A stretch of DNA of 64,000 nucleotides from Mesotaenium endlicherianum (taxonomy: Eukaryota; Streptophyta; Zygnematophyceae; Zygnematales; Mesotaeniaceae), in contig WELA01004388.1 in the NCBI GenBank assembly GCA_009602735.1, positions 717,323-781,322 on the forward strand, given 5' to 3'. The notes under the pieces were generated by a model that searched no databases, was not told where the DNA came from, and was given only the letters and a program-made list of their open reading frames with translations. Below, piece after piece: positions 47,479 through 59,600 of this stretch. Position 1 is the first letter of the stretch. Every line of letters starts with the position of its first letter. Position numbers and translations under genes: made by a program.

Positions 47479-48206
47479 TGTAATGAATCAGTATATTGAA
47501 TGGATATAATATTAATTTAGATATAATAGTTAAGTAAGTTCAGCCTGCTGAACTTAGTTAATATTTAGTCTGCTGGATTTAACTCTGCTGGATACTTCAG
47601 ACTTAATTAAATGACTCAGCCGAGAGTAGCAGGCTGAAGTCCCTTAGGTTAGCCTGTTGACCCGTGTCAGCTTGCTGGCACATTCTTGACAGTCAGTTGG
47701 TTGCCGTACTCGGCAACGGCGAATTGCCTAGCTATGCATCTAAGTATGGTTTGCTAGATGAGTGGCCAGATGACACCCTTAAGGTGGATGGCAATTCCGG
47801 ATGATGAGAGATGGTTGTGGATGTGGTTAGCCGAGGTCCTACCAACGTGGGGTTGGTGGTGCCATCGCACTTGCAATTGAACAATAAACTCATTCCATGT
47901 ACATATGCTAGGTATTGGTCTCGAGTTCGGCATTCGGAAACGAGGCCAACTCTCTTGTACTTCTTACTAAGAGATATCTGAATCCAAGGCGAGAAGCCAT
48001 TGATACGCACTGTCTTCTAGCCTTGCTTATGTATGAGGTTACTGATTGCATTATTGATGCTCGTTTACTTGCATTTGACTTGCGAGTATTGTCCACCGTT
48101 AGTACGTTTGTCTCTTGCTGTGTAACAGAAAATAACATATAGATTACTCGATGATATAAAGATCTTCATTAATTGTTAATTGCCTATTGGTAAGTCAATT
48201 CATTTA
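47479..48206 (+). repeat. Chromovirus C2 3' LTR
   Basis: 728 bp from TGTAATGAATCAGTATATTG to AAGTCAATTCATTTA. It includes the repeated CTGCTG-centred words near its start (about 47535-47690). Confidence 0.9.
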
Positions 48207-48429
48207 AATAACTGATTGGTCAATCAAAGCGGAGATGCAAGTAACTTTGCTGCACTTTGCTTTCAAGCGCAGGAATAACGCCGTTTAGAAGCGGAGGGCT
48301 CCGTTGAAGTGCATCTTCCTTTACCATTTCTCCGCTCCAAAAAAAGCGGATATTGGGTACTTCTCCGCCTCTGAAATTTTGTTTGGATATTGACAAGCTC
48401 CACTAGATTGGTTTCAGAGTGCACTCTTA
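48207..48429. other. Short unassigned spacer
   Basis: Begins just after the C2 LTR with the palindrome TGATTGGTCAATCA, then several AGCGGA/TCCGCT words in both orientations (near 48230, 48285, 48325, 48345, 48365). It could be a small fold-back repeat; no gene is seen. Confidence 0.35.
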
Positions 48430-49761
48430 GAGGAGCAGGAGGATTTAAAGGAGGCATAGGAGATAGGGACAGAGTCTAGTCCTGCCAAGTTTGGGACCCC
48501 TGTAAGTTCTACTACATTGCAACAGGCTGGACAATCTGTGGCCGAAAGGGCCTTACACTTTCAGAGGCAATTACAAGAGGCAGGACATCACTTACCTAGG
48601 AAGCAGCAGCAAAGAAACCCCAACAGTGGGAGGTGAATCTCAATCTGACAGGGCCACTAGAAGAGCTGCCAAGAAGGTAGCTAGAGGGGCACTAGCAAGA
48701 CCCTTTAACCAAAGCCATGTACCTGTGGCCAATGGCATGCGGCACCCTTCAGGGTATCCAATTTTATTTCCTGTTAGTTTGCAAACTGTGCGAGAGAGGG
48801 CTACTACAATTAGTCTGCAAATTGTGCAACAGCAAGCTGCCCTCTTATTACATTCTCCTATGGGTCCACCTTTCACTGGGCCTGAGTTGTTCAAAATGCC
48901 ACCTGATAGGAGGTCCGGGTCAAGGTCTATGTCTAGCTCTCTCGGAGATAAAGCTCCGGGAACATAGATTGCATGCATATGTCAAGTTGCGTTGTATTAG
49001 TATGCTGTCTTAGTGTTGTCGAGGCGACAACAATATAAGTTGGAGGGAATGTAATAATTGAGTATATTGGTAGATATATTAATCCAATTCATTGTAACAG
49101 TTAATAAGTTCAATCAGTTGAACTTTAGTTAGTACTCAGTATGATGGACCTCTAGTAATATTTAGTACAATGACTCAGATGTTAGCAACAGGCTGAAGTC
49201 AACTCAAGTCAGCTTGCTGACACATTCTTTGACAGCCAGCTGACCACCTTAAGTGGTACTAGCAAACTGCCTAGCAATATATCTAAGGTTTATCTAGATG
49301 AAGGGCCAGATGATGCTTTAGGCGGATGGTTTTTGGGATGATGGGAGATAGCTATAGATTTGGTTAGCCAAGATCCTACCAACGTGGGTAACTCCCGGAT
49401 AGACGGTGCCATCGCACTTGCCGTTGATCAGTAAACTCATTCCATGTACATATGCTAGGTATCGCCCTCAATTTGGCATTCAACAACGACGCCAATGCTC
49501 TGTACAGGCTACTGAAAGAACATCTGAATCCAAGGTTGCAAGTCGTTACACGAACTCCTTACTAACCTTCCTTATGTATGAATTTTCTGATTGCATGATT
49601 GATGCTTGTTACTTGCATTTGACTTGCAAGTATTGCTTATACTAGTTGTGTGGTCTTTTGCTGATTACTAATTTTAACCAAAAACAACCATAAAGAGTAC
49701 TTGCTGATATGAAGATCTTTCATTTATTGTTGATCGCTGATTGGTAAGTCGATTCACTTCA
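48430..49761 (+). mobile_element. Chromovirus 3' fragment (extra ORF end, hairpin, polypurine tract, LTR)
   Basis: 48430-48967 encodes the C-terminal part of the extra ORF (SDRATRRAAKKVARGALARP, MRHPSGYPILFPVSLQTV). The hairpin GTTGTCGAGGCGACAAC is at 49015-49031 and TATAAGTTGGAGGGAA at 49034-49049. The LTR runs 49050-49761 (712 bp), ending GTCGATTCACTTCA. It is clearly diverged from the C1 and C2 LTRs. A broken, partial copy of an older subfamily. Confidence 0.85.
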
Positions 49762-51750
49762 CTATATGTGGAAGAAGGTGTGCGGGCATCCGTAACCGCT
49801 GTCAGACCCTTGCCAGCCTTCCAAATAACACCGCCAAATTTTTAAAGCGTATATGATTGCCCAAAACTCATGCTCTGTCGTTGAGTAGTTTTGTACAGAA
49901 GTGTCAGCTTTCAACTCTCAAAACAGATAGGTTGGCCTGGCTGCAGCAGTCAACAACCCCTATTCCAACACCGAACGCATCTGCAACTACCTTGTAAGGC
50001 AAGTTCGGATCGGGCAATGCGAGAAGTGGCGAATGAGTGAGGGCATATGAAATGCGCTGGAACGTAAACTGCATGTTCTCATTCCAAATTAACAACATAT
50101 TTTTCTTGGTTAGACAATTGAGTGGCGCGGCCATCATTTGATAACCTTGCATAAATTTTCGAAAGTGATTAGCAAACCCTAGGAATGAACGGATGGTATG
50201 TACATCTTTCGAGACGGGCCAATCCACGTCGCACGCGATTCTGGCAGGGTCGGGGAACTTCCTTTCAAACGCACGATGTGTCTAAGGTACAATCGTTCAT
50301 CCTTTAGAAAGGAACACTTTTGAGCTTAGCATACAGCTGTTGCTCATGAAGGAATTTGCAACACCAACTCAAGGTGCTTGTATTGCTTGGCCTCCGACTT
50401 TGAATAGACAAGGATATTGTCAAGGTAAACTTGGACAAACTTACCCGATTACAATCTAAACACGTCCTTCATTGTGCTTTGGAATAATGCTGGTGCACTG
50501 GTAAGTCCAAAATTGAGGACTTTGTATTGGGAGTGACCAATAGGCGTCCGAAACGCTGTCTTGGAAACTTGAATTTGAAGATAGTCTTAGGCTGAATCAA
50601 GCAAGGAGAACACGCATGCTCCTTATAACGAATCAAACAAATCATCAATGCGAGGCTACAAATAGCGGTTCTTAACCGCTATATGGTTCAACGACGGATA
50701 ATCAATGCACTTACGAAGGGTCCCATCTCTCTTTTGGAGAAGAGCTTGGCTCAATCCATCCTTTAGCGAGCAAGTCGGCAATTTGATCCTTCATGTCTTC
50801 CAGCTGCTACGGACTGAGGTGGTAGATTGGCCGCCAAGTTGGTTCAGCATCGGGAATTAGAGGGATTGTGTGCCCAAAACCTCCGTCAGGTGGTAAGCTT
50901 GCAGGTACGTCACTTGGAAACACCAACTTATACTTCTGCAAAAGAGCAGACAGTTATTATGTAAGTGCTGTACCTGACCAGGAATTTCTAAGTCGGGGCC
51001 TTACGCAAAGGGCGAAGAAGGAAATCCTGTGAGTGCTTGTCTCAGTAGTCCGTAGAAAACATGTTGACCTTAAGCTTTGCCAAGCGCCGAGCTTGCTTTG
51101 TGGATAATAGAAAATTTTCTGTAGGACAATGCAAATCCACGTCGTGCTTTTAAGAGATTGAAGAGTATTCTTCTGAGTTCCCTTGCAAACAATGCATGTA
51201 TATTGATCGTAGTCCAATAATGCCCTTGTGTGCGTAAGCCAGGTGTTACCAGGAATTCCATCAATCCAAGGGAAGAATCCGTTACTTAGAACTGTTCATG
51301 GCCCTGGTATGACTGCACCTTCAGTGGTGACCGAATGCTCCCAACAATGTCATGATCTGAGCTATTTTAGGCGTATTTAGGAATATTCTCCTAATTACTT
51401 ACAATATGTTACGCTATTTATCAATATATTGTTGATAAATGATTGCATCTTGATATATTATTTGCCACACGTGTGTGCCGACTAATTGATGGTTAATTAG
51501 CAAAACGACCAAGATGCTATTGCAAAAGCGTCGTAAAGTAATCCGACTACTTTGCAATAGTTTGACATAATTAATCATAAGGTATTTTGATTAATTATGA
51601 GATGATAGCCTAATTAACCTTTGATTATTTAAGTTGGTATGATTATCATTATTTTCGGATAATGCCTAAGTCATAGATTTCGGATTTACGACGAGTCGTA
51701 AAGCCGAACGAAGTCAAAAAGTCAAACGAGTTAATTATGCAAAGTTTCTT

Positions 51751-51824
51751 TGCATCCAGGCAAATTCGAACCCGCAACTCCTCGTTTGACACGTTCACAC
51801 CTAACCAACTGGCAAAGTAGTTTT
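51751..51824 (-). other. tRNA-like segment in solo LTR copy A
   Basis: On the minus strand GCCAGTTGGTTAGG resembles a D-arm/A-box, and GCGGGTTCGAATTTGCC a T-arm with B-box GGTTCGAAT. The acceptor stem does not pair well, so this is a tRNA-derived relic rather than a working tRNA gene. Confidence 0.5.
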
Positions 51825-52127
51825 TACAAACTATGTGGTCATGACGAAACGACGTGTACGCTACTATTCGCGACTACGCGACCGGTTACGTCTATTCGAG
51901 GAAACTCATAGACGCGACTACGAACAATCACGTCTATTCGAAAAGTTGAATAGATGTGACTATGCCAATTTGGCGTGAAACGATTTGACGCGATTCGTCG
52001 AAAGTCTCGAATCTCCTCATGGCGTGGTTTTGTGCATTCGGTCAAAATGGTCACATCCATTTGACCATTTTCGTTGACATGACCAGTAGCCTAGGTGGTG
52101 ACTCGAAGCACTCGATGCCTCACGTTG

Positions 52128-52147
52128 TGTGGGTATAAATACCCACA
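52128..52147 (+). promoter_or_regulatory. TATA box within a perfect palindrome
   Basis: TGTGGGTATAAATACCCACA: 9-bp arms around AA, with TATAAATA in the centre. The homologous site at 61234-61253 keeps the palindrome with different arms. Confidence 0.7.
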
Positions 52148-52829
52148 AGAGTCATTGTGAGTGGAACTCTCACAAGCACGAATACTACTTCTCCTCTCTC
52201 CCATTCTTTCTCGAAACTTAGACAAGTATTTCCAAGTAGAGATATTTTCCTGCCGCTGTTATTAAATACCGAGGAAAAGATTTTGAGAAAAAGACCGTTT
52301 CAGCCAGAAACGTTACAAACGATACGCTAAAGAACCATTTCCTAGGCGTAATTGTTCAATTGTTCAATTTTATTGTCAGTAACCAACACTGTTAAACAAA
52401 GCGTGCGCTAAGGAAGTTATTTGATGCAACTGACAACTGAATCCATGACAGTGAGACTTGACCGGCCTGAGATGAAGGTCTCAAACGTCATATTCAAAGC
52501 CAAGGAAGCAAGATGCATCACCAGCAAAGTCCTTGCCTTGAGACAAACACGGGAGATACAAAGCCTCGAAGGCAAAATCCCATTTTGTATTTTTGATCGC
52601 AAAGGAAACTGAAGGACCTGTTCAGATTTCATGCGGTAAGGTGTAAATGCAACATAAATTAGTGGAAGACACAGCTGCTTCCTCATTAAATGAGTCAAGT
52701 GTGCATAACAATGTTTAGGGTTAGAATCTAGTGGCTGGAAGTGCAAGCGCATGCAAGCATGGATGCACTCAAGTTCCGTAAATGCGACAAAGCTCCACTT
52801 TCATACCAATATATTTAGAACAAAGAACA

Positions 52830-53791
52830 TTTTTATCTGGTATGCCTGAGAGAACAGGATTTTTTGGTACATGGGCACAAGTACCTAGAATTTCTTGCAC
52901 ACTAAGGAGTGTTGTCAATGGACAACCTTATTTCAAGACAACAATACGTGAAAGGTCGCAACCTAACGCTTGTGAATTGCATGGACTAGCCCATAAAATT
53001 GGACGTATTGACGATACGAAGATGAAAATATGCAGATTTTGGCGATTGTCAAACAAAGGATAAAAAATTGGCCTTTTATGAAGTAAAATGTGATGCCAAC
53101 CGTGACATGATTTGAGTGAGCATTGTGATAAGCGGGGCGGTTTTCTCATCGCTTTCACGCTCAAATTCATATGAGAGGGTTGAGTCACAAATGGACGAGA
53201 TAAAACAAATGTCAATACGTCCAATGTTTTGGGCTAGTCCATGTACTTCACGAGCGTTAGGTTGAGACCTTTCACGTATTGTCATCTTGGAATAAGGTTC
53301 TCCATTGACAACCCTAGTTTTAAAATACTTGCGTATCGGCCTATCTTCCCGTACCGATACTCCGTATCGCATACGTATACGTATCAAAACAGAACTTTAA
53401 AAATTATGGTCCGTTTTATTTATCTAATACCAAAATAAGAATTTGTCTTCTACAAGCGAATGATTGACATACTTTTTTTTTAACCATCTATTCTTGACGC
53501 TCTCGTCATTCTCTACCTAACGCGATCGACGAATTTTCCAAATTTCAAACTTTCCAAAAGTTATAGGCGCAAACAACTTTCTAATTAGTTCACACACTTG
53601 GCGTATTTTGGCGTATTTTACGTACAATTTTAGCACACCTGTATATACGTATCCGTACAAGACGTATTCGTACAGGCCGTATCCGTATTTTAAAACTAGG
53701 TTGACAACACTCCTCAGAGCGCAGGAAATTCTAGGTGCTTGTGCGCATGCACCAAAGATTATTGTTCTCTCAGGTATACCCGATAAAAAGA
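52830..53791. repeat. Imperfect inverted repeat with about 185-195-bp arms
   Basis: Left arm about 52830-53012; right arm about 53211-53312 continuing at 53709-53791 after a MITE; spacer about 200 bp. Both arms translate to similar protein: FLSGMPERTGFFGTWAQ, RSVVNGQPYFKTTIRERSQP and HGLAHKIGRID on the left; LSGIPERTIIFGACAQ, VVNGEPYSKMTIRERSQPNA and HGLAQNIGRID on the right. No family was recognised. Confidence 0.7.
53313..53700. mobile_element. hAT-type MITE
   Basis: 388 bp with perfect 16-bp terminal inverted repeats (CCTAGTTTTAAAATAC / GTATTTTAAAACTAGG) and an exact 8-bp target duplication TTGACAAC (53305-53312 and 53701-53708). Subterminal CGTATC/CGTACG words recur on both sides. The 8-bp duplication points to the hAT superfamily; no transposase is encoded. 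It is inserted in one arm of the larger inverted repeat. Confidence 0.85.
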
Positions 53792-54464
53792 GAATTTGAA
53801 ATAAGCAACAGACTTGAATCACCAACAAAACCAACACAAAGTCAAAGGAACAAGTCAAATCTGGTCAAATCATGACCAAATATTGACAACAACACGATTG
53901 AGTCCAGAAAGTGCACTTGAGAGTCAATTCCCGTAGATTGACAACAAGTGCGACAATTTCATTAAAAAGGCCCATGGGCCAAAAAGGCCCTCTGTTTATT
54001 GATAGATGCACGTAGCATCCTCAAACACAACTTTGGTCAAATGGGTGGAAAATATAAATAAAGGCCTCTTTGGACCCTCCTTGTGTGCAACGAGGAAAAA
54101 AATCCTACACGGTTGCAAAATTTGACTTGAACATGTGCGAGGGACTGAAAAAACAGGCACCCTTGACCACAAAAGTCAACTAGGGTAAACCCCACAAGCT
54201 TTCGTAGAACCCGGGCTACCCTCTCTGAAAAAGAGAGAAAGGGCAGCGTTAGCAGTTGCGGCAGCGGCGGAAGTAGCAAGGGCGGCACTAGCAGTAGGAT
54301 CCATGTGGTGTCCTAGATAGCGCTAAAGAATGGAGAAAAACTTTTTTGTGGTGAAAGTTTGCTAAACAATAGCGCAACCACTAGGAGAATTTCCCTTCAA
54401 AATATTTTTCCCCAAATGTATTTCTGACCACTAAAAGAAAAATTGCCTCCATAAAATTGAGATC

Positions 54465-54477
54465 GACTCCGATACCA
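54465..54477 (-). promoter_or_regulatory. Primer-binding site of initiator-Met tRNA type (element G4)
   Basis: Minus strand TGGTATCGGAGTC, one base away from an LTR end with TG at 54479-54480 on the plus strand. It defines the element's orientation. Confidence 0.65.
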
Positions 54478-54478
54478 A

Positions 54479-56640
54479 TGTAACGATATTCACAAAAAGG
54501 TAACTTGAGGTACTTTGATCGCGCGCCAATTGTACTTATACAATTTATACCGACACTTTCGATAGCATTTGGCAACGTGTTGCACGCGCCGCATCCGGCC
54601 ACGCGGCGAATCGTTACCCCAAGTTATGGAGTTCATGGAGGTGTTCCAGATGTGTTTCTTGGAGTCTTGTGTGAAGGCTAAGCTTCAAGAAAAGCCAGAA
54701 GGATGTGGGAGTGAGCATCTAGCCAAGAATTAAACTACGAAGGAGTTTGGTGCACCAAGAGTGAGACTACGTGCTCATGCCTTGTGAAGAGTATCATCGC
54801 TTGTTGGAGACTACGAGCTTATGGATATGGACCTATGAGGAGGAGACCAAGACTTATGGGGCTGTTATGTCCTGTCCAAGAGGGTGATGTTTGACAAGGA
54901 CTTGGGCATGAAGCAAGAAGAATCAGCATTTATACAAGTAAGCAAGATGGAGGCGTAAGTCTGGATTTGGAAACTTGAGTGGTAAGTACCTTACCTTCCT
55001 GATGAGGAGGGGGAGTGTTATTGTTAATTCTAGTGCTTGTATGCAAGCTCAAGCCAGTCCCAAGGGTTCAATTGTGACTAAGAGATGTGGATTAGTAATA
55101 AGTAAGAGCTTGGGAGACACTAAAAGTTGTCCATGTATGAGGGTCTTACGAGTAGGCGAGCGCAAGGGTAAAAGTGGGCAGGTTTTGGCTACATGTTTCT
55201 TACTTAGAAGAGAGTGGGTAATATTCTCACTAGGAGTCTTACAAGCGGTGATAGGCCTACGAGGCTTTCCCTAAGTCATAGTCTAATTTCAGAAATAGGG
55301 GTTTAAGCATGTGCCATGTGTAGGCGCGCGAGCTGGATACGTGTTGCGCATGTGTGTGTGCTATGCGCGTGAGGCACAAAGTGACTATCTTGTTTAAGTG
55401 TTAGACTTTGATTCAGATTTTGAAATTTTGTGGAGAGGTAGTCCTAAGGGTTCAGATTTAAAAAAGATAAGTCCGGATAGTGCCACATGGCGGCTTGCTG
55501 GGCTACCGTGAGTGCCACATGTGTACGAGAGCGCAATATGAGTTCATGGTCTTAGGCTTGGAATCATGGAAAAAACCACCAGTGAGTTAAGGGATAATAA
55601 TGTATAGATTACACAACTTCTAGGTTAAAAGTGTCAAAAAAAGTCAGGAGGTTGCCACTTGGTGTCTTGACAGGTCACTACGAGTCATGCACACGAGTGA
55701 AAGAGGGCACTACCTTTGAGAGGAGTGGCTTAGGGTTAGAGATAGCCAAGAGTATCACAAGGTTCACGAACTTAGTGAAGTAAGTATCATGATGTAATCT
55801 GGTCACAATTATAAAGAGCACTAGGACGAAGCCACATGGCGCGTCGAGGAGTTGCCCCTTGTCCAAGAAAGCGAGGAATGAGTATTTTGGCAATTTGGCA
55901 GACTAATGTGCTTTGGATTCAGCTTTGGAGTATGTGGTCATGGTGGAGGGAGTATGTTACAACCTTCATGAAAATATTGGCTTATTTCTAGACGAAGGAA
56001 TTCAAGGCGAAGATGCACTGTTGTAAGGAGACGCCATGTGTGGAGCTAAGGTATGCGGTGGATCTTTTACTACATGAAGCAAGATTGGAGTATTGACCAT
56101 CATCTTGGAGCCTGTTCAAGACTTGCAGCTTGCATACTTTCAATGAGTATGTGCTTGTCTAGTGTATATGTGAGCTAGACTCCTCATATGACGTCAGCTT
56201 TGCTTAGTATGCGCCGAAGACGTTGCATCTTGAGGAGAGGGATAGTGTGAGCTTATGAAAGTGAACTTTACCATTTTTAAGCACTTTATAAGCATAGAGT
56301 GTGATTTGAACATAGTTTGATTCTTATATATGTCATTTGGATTAGTATTGAGAAAGTTATGAGTTTTGAAAGTTTTTAGTGACTTCTAAGTGTCAAATAT
56401 TCAATTTAGTGACAAGGACAGGTCCAGTGACGAAAATTTTGGTTGGAGTTCAAGAAGTAAGACAATGAATCATGATGGTTGCAGAAACTACGTACTATCA
56501 CATAGAGTTCCAAGGTGATCGTGGAAATTCTAGAAACTCCGTGAGGAGTTAGATAGAGTATGATGTAGTTAAGTATTCTAGAGAGTGTGATTGTGTGAGT
56601 TCTTAAACATGTTCAACAAGGTAAGGTCACCTTCATGGAA
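54479..56640. other. Non-coding DNA, probably LTR remnants
   Basis: Starts with the LTR end next to the G4 PBS; the far LTR edge could not be placed. Two polypurine-plus-TGTTA boundaries (GATGAGGAGGGGGAG|TGTTATTG near 55016 and GGTGGAGGGAGTA|TGTTACAAC near 55954) suggest plus-strand LTR starts of other fossils. No long reading frame was seen. Confidence 0.4.
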
Positions 56641-56646
56641 GGAACC

Positions 56647-56694
56647 TGAAATGAATCAACTTACCAATAGGATCTTTTTAGGGTTTAGGGTTTA
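56647..56694. repeat. Inverted LTR tip joined to telomere-like repeat
   Basis: 56647-56671 is the reverse complement of a chromovirus LTR tip (TGAAATGAATCAACTTACC). It is followed by TTTTTAGGGTTTAGGGTTTA (56675-56694), about two and a half plant-type TTTAGGG units, and then by LTR sequence in the normal sense from about 56691. Confidence 0.75.
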
Positions 56695-59600
56695 ACCAGT
56701 TAACGAAAAATACCATAAAGATTACTTGCTGATATAAAGATCTTTATTAATTGTTAATCGCCTATTTGGTAAGTCGATTCATTTCAGTGGTATCGGAGCA
56801 GTTATCACAGTCTTCTTTGTATGGTAAGGACAAGGTCTCAAACTAGCAACTCCCGAGACATGGAGAACCAGGATAACGAGAATGTCGAAAACCAGGCGAA
56901 AAGCCATGTAGCGGGAACCCGTACCTATTCTGAAGCAGTGGCAGATATTGCAGCTAGAGAGGCTGCAGATGAGGCAGCTGCTATTGCCTCAGTCGCAGCT
57001 CAGCAAGCTGAGGAGGAGATAGCCAGACTAGAAGCTGAACAAGTAGCAAAGGCCGCTGAAGATACACAAAGGAGGGAAGGACAGCCAGCTGACGAGCGCA
57101 CTGTTGAAGAACTTATGGCATCAAGGGCCAATGTTCTGAACCCACCTCCTGCTGTACAACTCAATGTACCCCTAGGTCAAATACGTGACCGGTTGAATGC
57201 GGCAGGAATTGCTGCTGCAAGAGCGAGAGGGACTGTTGAGGACACTACTTTGCGAGTAGATGCCAATGCTGCTACATTTGCTAGACTACCACCCCAGAGT
57301 GTAGACTTGGGAGCATTGTTCGTTCAAATGCAGTCGCAAATGGCAACCATGTATCAGTCCCAACAGGAGGACAAAAGAATCATAATGTCTCTGCTGCGAG
57401 ACAGAGACCAACTGGGGTCTCAAACCACTCGTGGTGGTGGCCGAGGGCCTAGTAAGCCCAAGCCGAAACCTCCCCAGGAATATGATCCTGAGGGAAACAG
57501 AAAATATTACCTGATCAAGTTTCTCGCGGATGTTGAGCAGTGGCTGGAGAACTACCCAGAACTGCAAGATTACGAGAAGGTCAGGCACACCGGTGCGCTA
57601 CTGAAAGGCAGTGCCGCAGACTGGTGGCTTTACTGGAAGGAAGAGCGTAAGGCTCGGCAACTCGGTGACCCTACGTGGGTAGAGTTTGTCGAGAAGTTGC
57701 ATGAGAAGTTTGATGTCATCAACCAGCAGGAGAAAGCTATCTATGCAATGATCTCCCTGACACTGAAGCAGACCACTTCAGTTGCTGAGTTTGCTCAAAA
57801 GTTCTAGGAGAACATGATGAAGCCGCCAGACTTGCCAGAACGGTATAGGGTAGCATACTTCAGGTATGGCTTGAAATCCGAAGTCTCTGGTCATTCTGCC
57901 GAGAAGAAGTATGAAAAATTGGCTGATTTGATCCAGGATGTTGATGCCTGGGATCAGCAGCAGTTCAATCACAAGCGCCAGAGTAATGCTTTGGTGTCTA
58001 AGATTGTCAAAAAGCCCCACGGTTCCTACAATGTTATTGAAGGAGACCAGGCTGAGGATGATCAGGATGATGGATATGAGTATGAGTATAATGCCATACA
58101 CTCTAGAGGTAGAGGTGGTTTTCCTGGAGGCGGCTATGGAAGAGGTGGTGGTAGGACTAAGCCGAGACCAGCCTCAGCAAAATCGATTTGCTTCAATAGC
58201 CAGCAGCCAGGTCACTTCAAAGAGCAGTGTCCAGACAAGCACCTCCCAAAAGTTGAGAGAAAAGACCAGCCTTTAAAAGACAGCAACAGTCAGTAATCCA
58301 GTCTACTGACTGTGAGGATGCTAGAGATAGTGAGTCGTCACTAGCTGCCCTCGTAGCAGGTATTATGGGTCCTGCTGAACTGGATTCACTATGCATGCCT
58401 GACAACCAGATAAAGGAGACCATCAGCAATATAGACGTCCAGAGAGTGCACACTCTGGATGCTCTTGTTCCACCTGATGTCCAACATTTCTTTGCTACGT
58501 CAGGAGAACAATGCGAAAGTCAGGAAAAGACAGTCCCCCCTATCCTACTGCATTGCATGATTGCAGGTAGGAAGGTGAGGGCATTTGTTGACGGAGGGGC
58601 GTCACATACTTTCATCCATAAGGACTTAGTTAAGCGGCTAAGGCTGCCTACTGTCACCCAAGGGAATAGAAAAATATTCCTTGGAGATGCCTCAAGTATC
58701 CCGGGAGGAGTTATAACCAAGCCTATTGAGGTCCAGTTAGGTTCTGGCATTGCAGTTCTAACTGAAACGCTTACATTTGAGGTACTCAACACTGGCTTTT
58801 ATGATCTCGTGCTAGGCAGGTCCTGGCTTAATAGACATCAAGCTGAAGTGTGTTGGAGCAGAGGTACAGTTAAAGTGAGAGGAGCCAGTGATGGGCAGAC
58901 TGACTTGGCACCCACCAGTGCTCTTCCTCTTGTTGTGTGTGGATGGCAAATGAAGGAAAAGAAGAGGCTTCGAGAAGGATGCAAGTTGCTGAATGCAATG
59001 GAGCTCGTCAAAAGCTGGAACCAGAAGGAGGACAGAATGTTCTCTCTGCTGCTAAGGGAGGTACCTCCTCAACCTGAAGAAGTGGTTGAGAAACAGGTAA
59101 GCCCTCCGGAGCACCCTACTGCTGCAAAAATTGTTGCTCAGTACACTGATGTATTTAATATGCCTCCAGGACTACCCCCTAAGAGGGAAGTAGATCATAG
59201 GATTGATCTATTACCTGGGAGTCAGCCACCTTGGCAACGCACGTATGGCTTGTCTTATGTGGAGAGCGAGGAGTTGAAAACACAGATTGCAGAGCTTGAG
59301 GAAAATGGTTATATTTCTCCCAGTAAATCACCTTACGGCGCACCCATCCTATTTGTTAAGAAAAAGGATGGCAGTATGCGGATGTGTGTGGATTACAGAG
59401 CCCTGAATAGAATTACAGTAAAGAACAAGTATGCATTGCCCAGGATCGAGGCCTTGCTTGATACCCTGTCTGGTGCTAAGGTGTTCAGTAAGATAGATCT
59501 CAAGAGTGGTTATCATAAAATCAGAATTGCTGAGGGGGATGAACACAAGACTGCCTTCCGCACACGTTATGGACACTGTGAGTTCAACGTGATGCCATTT

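Larger units (their letters stand above)
39530..48206 (+). mobile_element. Ty3/Gypsy chromovirus, old copy (C2)
   Basis: Same family as C1 in the opposite orientation. Parts: LTR sequence 39535-40045; PBS 40047-40058 (TGGTATCGGAGC); gag 40079 to about 41530; retropepsin about 41810-42090; RT about 42460-43100 ([15 protein letters not shown]); RNase H about 43330-43690; integrase about 43985-44790; chromodomain about 45105-45240 (EYEVDEILEARSVRRSSKYV); spacer with polypurine-like repeats; extra ORF 45712-47367; hairpin and polypurine tract 47444-47478; 3' LTR 47479-48206. It is well diverged from C1 and heavily broken (more than ten breaks), so considerably older. Its left edge meets the gag start of element M2. 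Confidence 0.93.
51348..52317 (+). mobile_element. Solo LTR-like element, copy A
   Basis: About 970 bp, TGT...ACA ends, flanked by AACAA and AACGA (4 of 5 match, a plausible target duplication). It is homologous to 60479-61420 along its length. It carries an antisense tRNA-like segment (51751-51824) and a TATAAATA box inside a perfect palindrome (52128-52147). No coding region or PBS was found. Confidence 0.75.
49762..54479 (-). mobile_element. Decayed Ty3/Gypsy element (G4) with nested insertions
   Basis: Minus-strand RT/RNase H wording at 50227-49904 (IRSFLGFANHFRKFMQGYQM, PLNCLTKKNMLLIWNENMQF) continues with RT sequence to about 50900 and protease-linker-like sequence at about 51260-50960. 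A start-like Ala-rich gag stretch lies just below 54300. A PBS of initiator-Met type (minus strand, 54477-54465) adjoins an LTR end at 54479. A solo LTR (51348-52317) and a MITE (53313-53700) lie within it. It is heavily broken, with dozens of breaks. That 49.8-51.3 kb and 54.3-54.5 kb belong to one element is inferred from order and strand. Confidence 0.6.

Noticed and set aside
54975-55274. Short open frame in the non-coding stretch after element G4
   Set aside because: No homology, no neighbouring exon signals, and it lies across a likely LTR boundary.
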